Shown here in pieces: positions 8,980 through 20,136 of a stretch of 64,000 bases of DNA. Origin of the DNA: a bacterium (lineage in GTDB: Bacteria > Zixibacteria > MSB-5A5 > GN15 > FEB-12); assembly GCA_016708025.1 (NCBI GenBank), contig JADJGQ010000001.1, positions 1,178,001-1,242,000 of the forward strand. Reading direction: 5' to 3'. Each line of letters starts with the position of its first letter. The stretch's first letter is position 1. A program made the position numbers and the translations under genes. The notes under the pieces are model-generated. The model did no database searches and was not told the origin of the DNA. It saw nothing but the letters and a program-made list of their open reading frames with translations.

Positions 8980-9588
8980 TTAGTTGCATCGGTTCCAGAC
9001 ATAGGGGCCGGGCCTCTTCTCACTGAAGCGGAACATATGGAATGCAAACGGCTTCTTTTCGACTATGCCGGCCTCTTTGCTGTGCAGTCTTGCGTCAAAG
9101 CTGACCTGAATCTCATTTATCTCTGGCGGAATGAGAATCGAAGAGAACGGAAAGTGCGTCCCCAACCTGTAACCTCCGGGGTATTTGCTGAGCAAGGTAG
9201 TATCGACAACCACAACTGATCGGAAATTACTTGAGTCGGACGTAAGGACCAGCGAATCGACTTCTATCCATACATCGAGAATAGTATCGACGGCAAGCCC
9301 ACCGTTCCAGTAATCGGGATACAGGGAGTCACGTGTATTCACCGCCCAGATCTCGGCCCTATACTTGTTCTTGCCCACGCCCTGACCTCGAAAGTGCTGG
9401 CGCATCGACCACAAGGAGATTGAAATTTCCCAACCGTCGAACGCGTTCGTAATCCGATTCAGTTCCTGGTAATCGCCGGGCAACGACAAATTCTCGTGAA
9501 ACCTGAATGACTCCGTATTTACAGTAGAACGGCATGAGAGAACGGGCATCAAGAGGACTAGCAGTCCAAGCAGTGTGAAAACTCGCAT
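8980..9588 (-). CDS. lipoprotein, function unknown
   Basis: 202 residues; ATG 9588 is preceded by AAGGG. The signal sequence MRVFTLLGLLVLLMPVLSC ends in a lipobox with the lipidated Cys at 19. The mature part is beta-rich, with segments such as DTILDVWIEVDSLVLTSDS and EINEIQVSFDARL. No family is recognised. It lies just upstream of the 3' end of the rRNA operon on the same strand and is separated from it by that operon's terminator. Confidence 0.7.
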   Translation of the reverse strand: MRVFTLLGLLVLLMPVLSCRSTVNTESFRFHENLSLPGDYQELNRITNAFDGWEISISLWSMRQHFRGQGVGKNKYRAEIWAVNTRDSLYPDYWNGGLAVDTILDVWIEVDSLVLTSDSSNFRSVVVVDTTLLSKYPGGYRLGTHFPFSSILIPPEINEIQVSFDARLHSKEAGIVEKKPFAFHMFRFSEKRPGPYVWNRCN

Positions 9589-9715
9589 CGATTTATTGAA
9601 CCCTTCCAGTTCGAATGATAGCGCCTCTCCCCTATTTGTCGCAAGGTACTTTCGGATGTGTTAATAGGCGGCCAGGGAAAGTCGGGCAGACGGGGACGAC
9701 TGCCGCGCAAAACAT

Positions 9716-9742
9716 CTGGATCCCCGCCTGCGCGGGATGATG
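9716..9742. repeat. 27-nt palindromic repeat, copy 1
   Basis: A 27-nt sequence that matches the copy at 9959-9985 at 25 of 27 positions. Its centre can fold as CCCGC-ctgc-GCGGG. It lies in the otherwise empty stretch 9589-9787, downstream of the rRNA operon terminator. Short GC-rich palindromes of this GGATCCCCGCC...GCGGG type are common dispersed repeats in many bacteria. Confidence 0.6.
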
Positions 9743-9787
9743 CACGCGTCTGTACCAGGTTGACCGCAAAGTTTTCGGGCAAACAAA

Positions 9788-9815
9788 AACCCCCAACCAT
9801 TGCTGGTCGGGGGTT
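9788..9815 (-). terminator. rRNA operon terminator
   Basis: Read on the minus strand: AACCCCC and GGGGGTT arms, extended by ACCA/TGGT across one mismatch, with a TTGC-type loop and a T-rich tail. It lies about 9 nt after the 5S gene and ends the rRNA operon. Confidence 0.85.
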
Positions 9816-9823
9816 CTTAATTA

Positions 9824-9939
<116 letters not shown>

Positions 9940-9958
9940 GAATATCTTTTGACTTGTA

Positions 9959-9985
9959 CTGGATCCTCGCCTTCGCGGGATGATG
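9959..9985. repeat. 27-nt palindromic repeat, copy 2
   Basis: Second copy of the 27-nt repeat at 9716-9742 (25 of 27 identical), lying inside the 23S-5S transcribed spacer. The two copies therefore flank the 5S gene in the same orientation. Confidence 0.6.
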
Positions 9986-10074
9986 TACTCTTCAGGCACT
10001 TAAAGTGGTAGTCAAGGAGTGTCTGAGGAGATCATCGCCGGCCGAGGGCGTGAGCAGTACAGTTGTGTACTCTC

Positions 10075-10183
10075 ATAGTGAGTTAGTAAAGCGCCGAGGA
10101 ATCTCTCAATTGGCCGCGCAGTGAGCGTCACTCTTCAGGAGTGTTCACTGAGCAAGAAGGTTTGCGATAAATGTAGTAATTTA
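10075..10183 (-). other. 23S 3'-flanking processing stem
   Basis: The transcribed spacer between 23S and 5S contains blocks complementary to the 23S 5' flank (13167-13258). The RNA segment CGCTTTACTAACTcACTATGA here pairs with TCATAGT.AGTTAGTAAAGCG there; AAACCTtCTTGCTC pairs with GAGCAAGtAGGTTT; and GGCCAATTG pairs with CAATTGGC. This is the double-stranded substrate expected for RNase III release of 23S. Confidence 0.65.
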
Positions 10184-13166
<2,983 letters not shown>

Positions 13167-13263
13167 AAAAACCTACTTGCTCTAAGAACATCCTTCCAAG
13201 TGCCGCGCACTGTGCGCAGCCAATTGGAAGATACCCTTGACGCTTTACTAACTACTATGAAGT

Positions 13264-13293
13264 TGTCAAAGATCATTGTCTCACAAGTGAGAC
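13264..13293 (-). promoter_or_regulatory. boxB-like hairpin plus boxA in 16S-23S spacer
   Basis: On the minus strand a perfect 7-bp hairpin GTCTCAC-TT-GTGAGAC (13278-13293) is followed by TGATCTTTGACA (13264-13275), a close match to the boxA antitermination element recognised by NusB/NusE. The same hairpin-then-boxA order is seen in the leader, so elongation through 23S is probably protected separately. Confidence 0.65.
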
Positions 13294-13336
13294 GGGAGGA
13301 CCACAAGGATCCGCCTAAATTTTTTATCCCATTTTT

Positions 13337-13409
13337 TGGAGATGACCGGGATCGAACCGGTGACCTGTGGCTTGCAAAGCCACCGCTCTCCCAACTGAGC
13401 TACATCCCC
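13337..13409 (-). tRNA. tRNA-Ala (TGC)
   Basis: A 73-nt cloverleaf: acceptor GGGGATG/CATCTCC with one G-T pair, D arm GCTCAGTTGGGAGAGC, anticodon loop CTTTGCAAG with TGC, T arm with GGTTCGATCCC, discriminator A. CCA is not encoded. It lies in the 16S-23S spacer, as is usual. Confidence 0.95.
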
Positions 13410-13427
13410 TGGAGGGCCAGTTTACAC

Positions 13428-13501
13428 TGGGCCTAAGTGGAGTTGAACCACTGACCTCGCGCTTATCAGGCGCGCGCTCTAACCATCTGAGCTATAGGCC
13501 C
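13428..13501 (-). tRNA. tRNA-Ile (GAT)
   Basis: A 74-nt cloverleaf: acceptor GGGCCTA/TAGGCCC, D arm GCTCAGATGGTTAGAGC, anticodon loop CTGATAA with GAT, T arm with GGTTCAACTCC, discriminator A. CCA is not encoded. It lies 18 nt upstream of tRNA-Ala in the rRNA spacer. Confidence 0.95.
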
Positions 13502-13652
13502 AAAGAGGTACTGCTCGCCTGACGGCGACCGTAATTTATAATAAATAGCCAGCCAAAGACAGAGTTTGGTCGAACTTGCGTTCGAGATCATGTCGCTTCG
13601 ACCTATGATGTGTGTCCAACGGTGGTTGGACAGATACACCGTAACTCCTTAG

Positions 13653-15204
<1,552 letters not shown>

Positions 15205-15356
15205 TATTTTTAACGTATTTATGCTGAGTTGATATGCTCTATCAAAACGCTAATCGTTTTGTTCAAGATTTACAAAGATCCTCATGCGACCCGGGTCGGG
15301 TCGCGGACCCGCGACACGATGCGCCAAACATCGTGTCTCTAGCGTGGCTATTTAGA

Positions 15357-15368
15357 TGTCAAAGAACA
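15357..15368 (-). promoter_or_regulatory. boxA in rRNA leader
   Basis: The minus strand reads TGTTCTTTGACA, matching the rRNA boxA antitermination sequence. It is about 150 nt before 16S and just after the leader hairpin. Further downstream the leader holds palindromes (ACACGATG.CATCGTGT near 15313-15335 and CAAAACG.CGTTTTG near 15243-15261) that probably take part in folding or processing. Confidence 0.7.
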
Positions 15369-15376
15369 CTATTTCG

Positions 15377-15408
15377 AAAAAAAACTGCCTGACCAAATTG
15401 CCTGGCAG
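15377..15408 (-). promoter_or_regulatory. terminator-like/boxB-like hairpin at rRNA transcript start
   Basis: On the minus strand CTGCC-a-GGC...GTC-a-GGCAG forms an imperfect 8-bp stem directly followed by eight T. It begins at the expected start point of promoter P2 and ends 8 nt before boxA. It resembles an intrinsic terminator, but its place just ahead of boxA fits the boxB position of rRNA leaders. Confidence 0.5.
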
Positions 15409-15414
15409 ATTCAC

Positions 15415-15443
15415 AAGTTATCTGCTCGACTAAGCCCTGTCAA
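15415..15443 (-). promoter_or_regulatory. rRNA promoter P2
   Basis: Minus strand: TTGACA (15438-15443), 17-nt spacer, TAACTT (15415-15420). An A/T-rich stretch directly upstream (AAAAAAAGTTTATAAAAG) looks like an UP element. The consensus -35 and rRNA position make this a likely strong promoter. Confidence 0.75.
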
Positions 15444-15559
15444 GAGCTTTTATAAACTTTTTTTCTGGAGGGGAGGTTTTACCTTCCAAACGACAAACGG
15501 TTACCTGCTCCATCAAGTAGCGGCCATCGTTGACCGCCTCGTCCGTTTATCGGCCGCCC

Positions 15560-15588
15560 AGTATAGTTACTGGACAATAGCCTGTCAA
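15560..15588 (-). promoter_or_regulatory. rRNA promoter P1
   Basis: Minus strand: TTGACA (15583-15588), 17-nt spacer, TATACT (15560-15565), close to perfect sigma-70 consensus, 145 nt upstream of P2, with an A-rich upstream tract (AAAAAATAG). Tandem P1/P2 promoters are normal for rRNA operons. Confidence 0.8.
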
Positions 15589-16194
15589 GAATCTTCGTGA
15601 CTATTTTTTAACCGACTCCTCACGCTAACCACTTTTTGCTTCAACCGGTTCCCCGCGCTCTAGAGAATTACTCGCCAATCCCTCTGTATGCCATGACGGG
15701 CCAAACCGAGCACCCCCGCAATCCACTACAAATCAACGCGTTAGCCTCGTCATTCGGCGCTACTAATCAAAGGTAACGTGGGCAGACTTGGTTGGACTTC
15801 CCTTTCCTGGACGTCTTCTTTCCACATGTGCATGTGCGATCAGAATCTGTCACACGCCCGACTATATAAGTAAGACGTCGACAATTCTCCCCTGTTGGTG
15901 GGTCCAGCCAGCATCTTTTTGGGGCAGAATGTGCGGGGTTGTTTTGGATCGAAATACCGCAGTTTGGCGGTTCTCGTATTCCAGAACGCAATATGTACGA
16001 CAATGTCCATACTCACACTGGGACCAAAGCGGCCAGCACTGCGGACCTGTATGGGACTCCAGGTGAGAAGCATTTCGACTATCAATCTGAGATGTTCTAC
16101 CTGGGACGTGCGCTCTGAGTCGTTCGTATGGTACAGTCGGCGGCTGAGGGGGGGGACCTGCCAGAAGAGAGCCTTATCCTGCTGAACAAATGTC
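15589..16194. other. intergenic stretch without recognised gene
   Basis: About 600 nt upstream of the rRNA promoters. Several short frames exist on both strands (up to about 96 codons), but they overlap one another, lack ribosome sites and show no protein-like composition. I see no RNA gene or repeat here. Confidence 0.5.
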
Positions 16195-16222
16195 TTGACG
16201 TTAATTGAGAAAACGGTACTTT
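16195..16222 (+). promoter_or_regulatory. candidate promoter of dockerin-like gene
   Basis: TTGACG, 16-nt spacer, TACTTT, ending 28 nt before the ATG at 16251. The -10 hexamer is only a partial match. Confidence 0.45.
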
Positions 16223-16250
16223 ACTGGAAAGTCGATAAGGGAAATCCATT

Positions 16251-16925
16251 ATGCAAAGATTCATCCTCACTCTCACTCTGGCGCTCGCCCTTGTCTTGAG
16301 CCTGTTATTGCCGGTGGCGGCCGAAAAACAGACAGAAGACCGGGACAGCAAAGTTACCAAACCGAAGGCCACCAGCCCGGCCAAACGTGATGTCGCTCCT
16401 GCTCCTGTCACTAAACCGGCGGAGAAGGACGCGACGGTAGTCTCCCCCCAGCAAACGCAGTCAACGACCCCGGAAGTGGTGAAACCGACCGCTCCAGCGC
16501 AGACTGCCACTGCTCAACCGATGGCGGGAGAGCAGATCAAATGGCAGGTACTCTCCGGCGGCGGCACGGAGTCGTCATCGGCAAGCTACAAACTGAGCGC
16601 GACGGTCGGCCAGACGGCTGCAGGCATGGTGAGCTCCGGCTCTTTTAAGCTGCAGCAGGGGTACTGGCAGGATTTCAGCGCGCCGACCAGTTGCTGTATC
16701 GGGACTACAGGGAATGTCAACAAGTCTGTGGCGGAAACGCCGGACCTCTCCGACCTTTCGCTGTTGATCTCGTTCCTGACAGTCACTCCGAAACCGACTC
16801 TCCCCTGCCTGCAGGAAGCTAATGTGAACGGTTCTGTCGCGCAGACGCCGGATCTTTCAGATCTGTCGTTGCTGATCTCGTTCCTGACAGTAACGCCGAA
16901 ACCGGTGCTTCCGATCTGCTCGTAA
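16251..16925 (+). CDS. secreted protein with dockerin-like doublet
   Basis: 224 residues, with AAGGGAA before the ATG. Signal peptide MQRFILTLTLALALVLSLLL ending PVAA. Residues 25-95 are a Lys/Pro/Thr-rich linker. Residues about 97-142 form a small surface domain (WQVLSGGGTESSSASYKLSA, then VGQTAAGMVSSGSFKLQQGY) seen in many exported proteins. The end is two tandem dockerin-like units: CCIGTTGNVN followed by TPDLSDLSLLISFLTVTPKP and LPC, then EANVN with the same DLSDLS block again and LPIC. The two units are nearly identical, implying recent duplication or homogenisation. Dockerin EF-hand loops normally read DxNxDG; here the Asp positions are partly lost. No catalytic domain is present, so it may be a structural or decoy carrier of this module. 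Confidence 0.8.
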   Translation: MQRFILTLTLALALVLSLLLPVAAEKQTEDRDSKVTKPKATSPAKRDVAPAPVTKPAEKDATVVSPQQTQSTTPEVVKPTAPAQTATAQPMAGEQIKWQVLSGGGTESSSASYKLSATVGQTAAGMVSSGSFKLQQGYWQDFSAPTSCCIGTTGNVNKSVAETPDLSDLSLLISFLTVTPKPTLPCLQEANVNGSVAQTPDLSDLSLLISFLTVTPKPVLPICS

Positions 16926-16950
16926 GCTGTCTCTGAGAATGCGAATTTGA

Positions 16951-16976
16951 AGGCCGCTCTGATGCGGCCTTTTTTC
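16951..16976 (+). terminator. rho-independent terminator
   Basis: AGGCCGC-tctgat-GCGGCCT stem followed by six T, 25 nt after the stop of the dockerin-like gene. Confidence 0.9.
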
Positions 16977-17087
16977 TTGCATAGACTGTCCACTCCGCTT
17001 TATTATTGTATTGGTACGACACTCGGTCCGGTAAGCGGATCTTCCCCCTCACCTCCTTACCGAAATATTCTGTCAAAGAGGTATCTC

Positions 17088-19373
17088 ATGCGACGTTTCT
17101 GCTATTGGAGCCTTCTGCTGGTGGCTGTTGCAGCGGTCGGAGGGTCGGCCTGGAGCACGAGTCAGCTCCCCCCTCCCGCAAACATCAGAGTCACTACCAT
17201 TCCTCAGCTCAACAATGAGGAGCAGGTCTTTATCTGCCCCACCGACTCGAATATCATAATTGCCAATTGGAGAGATTTCCGAACAGGCTACCGTCAGATC
17301 GGAGTTGGCAGATCGACGGATGGTGGCCAGACATGGGTTGATTCACTGATCCCGCCGACGATGCAGTATTTCGGATTTAGCGCCTGGCAGTCCGATCCCA
17401 CCATGGCGGTCGACCGATTGGGGAACTTCTATATGTCGGTGCTGGATTTCCTGTCCGCGGGAGGACCCGGATCATCGGTGATCTCTTTCTATCGCTCCCT
17501 GGATAAAGGGGTATCGTGGGAAGGGCCATACGTGCCTGATGCTCCCCCCGGTTCATCCTTTGAGGACAAGCAATTCATTACGGTTGACCGGACAGGTGGG
17601 CCGTATGACGGCAATCTCTACTGTGCATGGGCGCGGTTTTACGACGGACCGAACAGGATCATGTTTGTGCGTTCAACGGATGGCGGTGTGACCTTTGACG
17701 ATTCAGTGACCGTCGGACCGGTGCAGAGCTCGGCCAGTTGCGGCACCGGATGGGATGCCGGGCAGTTCGCAATCCCTATTGTTGGGGCTGATGGAGCTGT
17801 TCACGTATTCTGGATGGGAACATCTCTCGATTCGGGAATAGCATGCGCCACGAGCACGCAGATCAAGCATCGGATATCCGACGATGGTGGCTTGCTTTTT
17901 GGACCAGAGATGCTGGTGACAGAGGTGACCGGATACATGAGCGCGGCAGGAGCGATCAATATCTACTCCATGCCGGTTGGTGATGCCGACATTTCGGGTG
18001 GACCACATCATGGGAATCTCTACCTGGCATTTGCGGATATCGGTCCTGAAGGAGGGTTGAGTGATGTTGATTTCATACGGTCTACTGATGGCGGCCTTAC
18101 CTGGTCGAACCGCATTCAGATCAATGATGATGAGCAGGCCAATCTGAACTGGCAGTTTCATCCCTGGATGATCGTTAACGAAGATGGTGTGATCATTTGT
18201 GTGTTCTATGATGAGCGGTTTGACGTCAATAATTACAATTTTGATCTGTTGGCGGCGTATTCGTTTGACGGCGGCAAGACATTCACCTCGAATCATCGGA
18301 TCTCTTCGGTATCATCGTCGCCGAATAATGCGAAGGAGATTCCGAACAATGAGCCGGTAGTACAACCGACCGACAGGACTCAGCCGGCGCTGGTGATGAG
18401 CCCGCAGGCAGGTAAGATCGGCGAGTATATTGGAGTGACTGCGTATTATGACAAGATCAACGCGGTCTGGACCGATACTCGAGACGGAAATCAGGAAGTC
18501 TATACCGCCAATTGGCAGATGCCAATGCTGGAGCCACGACTTCAGTCCCCGGTCAATGGAGCATTGGTGAAAGCTTCAGTTGGGCTCGGCGTACTTCCTC
18601 CGAAACTTGAATGGTCAACGAGTTGGAAAGAGAATGATGACCGTTATCAGATCGAGTGGACTGGGTTGGCCGGTGGCAGTGGTACTTGGACCTCGACCAC
18701 AAACAGCTTTACGGCCTGGGCCGGTGACCCGCCGATGCCTATGGTCTACGCGGAAGGTTGGTATCTGTGGAGAGTGCGGACATTAAACACGGCTGGTACC
18801 GATAGTTCGGCGTGGTCCGAGTATTGGATGTTCTATCTGGACGCCACGCCACCGGCCCAGCCGTCGCTACTAAGTCCATCGAATGGTGCAACTCTGAGTG
18901 ATCGTACTCCGCTTCTGGATTGGTCGATTGCAATGGATAACCTGGCCGTGACCTACGATATGTACCTTTCGACAGACCCGGCGTTTGCCGCAGGTCCTGC
19001 AACGACAGTCTATACTGCTCTGACAGATACGCAGTATCAGATCGCGACCGATCTTGCGCTCTCGCCATATTATTGGAAAGTAACGGCGACTGATGCGGTC
19101 GGGTGGACATCAAGTTCTACGGTAGGGAGTTTTGTGGTGGATACTTCCTGTTGTAGTGGATCGACGGGCAATGTTAATGATGGCGTGATTGAGCAGCCCG
19201 ACCTTTCAGACCTTTCGCTTTTGATCTCTTATCTGATACAGACGCCGCGGCCAGCTCTTCCCTGCCTGGCGGAGGCGAATATTGACGCGACCGGTAGTAT
19301 TGACTTGACCGATCTTTCGATGCTGATCAGTCGGCTAACCGGAGTGCTGTTAACTTTACCAAATTGTCCGTGA
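17088..19373 (+). CDS. secreted BNR/Asp-box beta-propeller with dockerin-like doublet
   Basis: 761 residues from ATG 17088, preceded by AAGAGGT; an in-frame start at 16947 would read through the previous terminator and is rejected. Signal peptide MRRFCYWSLLLVAVAAVGGS. The N-terminal 480 residues hold at least six Asp-boxes of the sialidase/BNR propeller (STDGGQTW, SLDKGVSW, STDGGVTF, SDDGGLLF, STDGGLTW, SFDGGKTF). Next come one or two Ig/Fn3-like domains (LQSPVNGALV, then WYLWRVRTLNTAGTDSSAWS). The C-terminus is a dockerin-like doublet: CCSGSTGNVN, DLSDLSLLISYLIQTPRP and DLTDLSMLISRL, ending LPNCP. True sialidase catalytic Arg triads were not identified, so a glycan-binding or other propeller role is safer than an enzyme call. 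Confidence 0.82.
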   Translation: MRRFCYWSLLLVAVAAVGGSAWSTSQLPPPANIRVTTIPQLNNEEQVFICPTDSNIIIANWRDFRTGYRQIGVGRSTDGGQTWVDSLIPPTMQYFGFSAWQSDPTMAVDRLGNFYMSVLDFLSAGGPGSSVISFYRSLDKGVSWEGPYVPDAPPGSSFEDKQFITVDRTGGPYDGNLYCAWARFYDGPNRIMFVRSTDGGVTFDDSVTVGPVQSSASCGTGWDAGQFAIPIVGADGAVHVFWMGTSLDSGIACATSTQIKHRISDDGGLLFGPEMLVTEVTGYMSAAGAINIYSMPVGDADISGGPHHGNLYLAFADIGPEGGLSDVDFIRSTDGGLTWSNRIQINDDEQANLNWQFHPWMIVNEDGVIICVFYDERFDVNNYNFDLLAAYSFDGGKTFTSNHRISSVSSSPNNAKEIPNNEPVVQPTDRTQPALVMSPQAGKIGEYIGVTAYYDKINAVWTDTRDGNQEVYTANWQMPMLEPRLQSPVNGALVKASVGLGVLPPKLEWSTSWKENDDRYQIEWTGLAGGSGTWTSTTNSFTAWAGDPPMPMVYAEGWYLWRVRTLNTAGTDSSAWSEYWMFYLDATPPAQPSLLSPSNGATLSDRTPLLDWSIAMDNLAVTYDMYLSTDPAFAAGPATTVYTALTDTQYQIATDLALSPYYWKVTATDAVGWTSSSTVGSFVVDTSCCSGSTGNVNDGVIEQPDLSDLSLLISYLIQTPRPALPCLAEANIDATGSIDLTDLSMLISRLTGVLLTLPNCP

Positions 19374-19460
19374 TTTTAAGTGGTTGTACGACAGAGCGGT
19401 AAAAACAAATAGTCGCGGATCGGGCGAAAGAAGGTCATTCGGAATTGTTGGCTGGAACAT

Positions 19461-19489
19461 TTGGCGAATCTTTTGTATTTGTGTATACT
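19461..19489 (+). promoter_or_regulatory. promoter of HesB-like selenoprotein gene
   Basis: TTGGCG, 17-nt spacer, TATACT, ending 44 nt before the ATG. The same TTGGCG/TATACT pair with the same spacing precedes the aldo/keto reductase gene. Confidence 0.7.
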
Positions 19490-19533
19490 GTAGTTATTAA
19501 CGATGGACTTTTTGACCGACAATTAGAGGTACG

Positions 19534-19860
19534 ATGCTTACTGTCACCGATCTGGCGAGTCAGGAATTGCAGGCGGTTTTCGCCGGCGAAAAAGGAAAAG
19601 GTCACCACTTGGTCATCTATTTCCAAGGGGCTGGCTGAAGCGGTCCCTCATTGGGTTTGGCTCTGGATGAGTCAGTAGAAGGATTAACGAAGTTAGAAGC
19701 AAACGGCGTGGCGGCATATATTGACCCGGGATTAAAAGACTTCCTGGCGCAGTATGGCGGCATTAATATCGATTATGTGAAGCGGCAGTCCGGGGGCGGG
19801 TATGTGGTTTCGGCGGGGAAGCCGGGAGGAAACTGCGGCTCTGGCTGTAGCTGCGGATAG
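19534..19860 (+). CDS. HesB/IscA-like selenoprotein (in-frame TGA = Sec35)
   Basis: A 108-residue frame if the TGA at 19636-19638 is read as selenocysteine. AGAGG precedes ATG 19534. The sequence around it, LVIYFQGAG-U-SGPSLGLALDE, lines up with the A-type Fe-S carrier motif GGCSG...Y.f.lDE, so U35 replaces the first conserved cysteine. Downstream, YIDPGLKDFLAQYGGINIDY matches the usual vD..s...L.g..iDy stretch, and the C-terminus CGSGCSCG supplies the remaining Fe-S ligand cysteines. Both halves read as one continuous domain across the TGA in the same frame, which argues against a chance stop or frameshift. HesB-like selenoproteins are an established bacterial selenoprotein family of unresolved function. 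The gene has its own promoter, a candidate SECIS and a terminator, so it is a monocistronic unit. Selenocysteine machinery (selA, selB, selC, selD) is not in this window. Confidence 0.88.
19636..19674 (+). promoter_or_regulatory. candidate bacterial SECIS element
   Basis: Directly after the TGA, CTCAT (19647-19651) can pair with ATGAG (19667-19671), with an inner GGG/CTC stack (19653-19655 with 19661-19663) closing a TTTGG loop 17-22 nt from the TGA. Distance and size fit bacterial SECIS hairpins bound by SelB; the internal loop makes the exact fold uncertain. Confidence 0.5.
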
Positions 19861-19880
19861 CGGTTCGCTTGAAAGACGAA

Positions 19881-19907
19881 AGCCGGCATCGCTGCCGGCT
19901 TTTTTTT
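19881..19907 (+). terminator. rho-independent terminator
   Basis: A perfect 8-bp stem AGCCGGCA/TGCCGGCT with loop TCGC and a run of eight T, 20 nt after the selenoprotein stop. Confidence 0.92.
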
Positions 19908-20062
19908 GCGAATTTCGATATATCAGGCGGAGAAATTGGGAAATGGGGAGCGTAGGATCGCTTCAGGTAAAACATTGTGGCGCAAGCTCGGTTGAGAGGG
20001 GCGCTATTGAAACCGCTTGACTAATGAATCGATTGGGCGTAGTATTTCGGTTCTTCGGATAT

Positions 20063-20136
20063 GCCGGGGTAGCTCAGTTGGTTAGAGCGCCAGTCTGTGG
20101 AACTGGATGTCGGCAGTTCAAATCTGCCCCCCGGTA
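20063..20136 (+). tRNA. tRNA-His (GTG)
   Basis: A 74-nt cloverleaf: acceptor GCCGGGG/CCCCGGT, D arm GCTCAGTTGGTTAGAGC, anticodon loop CTGTGGA with GTG, T arm GGCAG-TTCAAAT-CTGCC, discriminator A. Counting back from TA at positions 8-9, base -1 is T, not G. So there is no encoded G-1 and no C73; position 1-72 is a G-U pair. CCA is not encoded. The gene is the integration site of the element to its right. Confidence 0.93.

Noticed and set aside
15767..16185. Overlapping short frames of 78-96 codons upstream of the rRNA promoters
   Set aside because: They overlap each other on both strands, lack ribosome sites and have random-looking composition.
16947..17087. N-terminal extension of the BNR propeller gene
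   Set aside because: It would start inside the terminator of the preceding gene and put 47 residues before a clear signal peptide with its own ribosome site.
19651..19860. Reading the second half of the selenoprotein gene as a separate 69-codon gene in its own right
   Set aside because: The possible start lies inside a conserved Fe-S domain, has no ribosome site, and the upstream half in the same frame completes the family fold.
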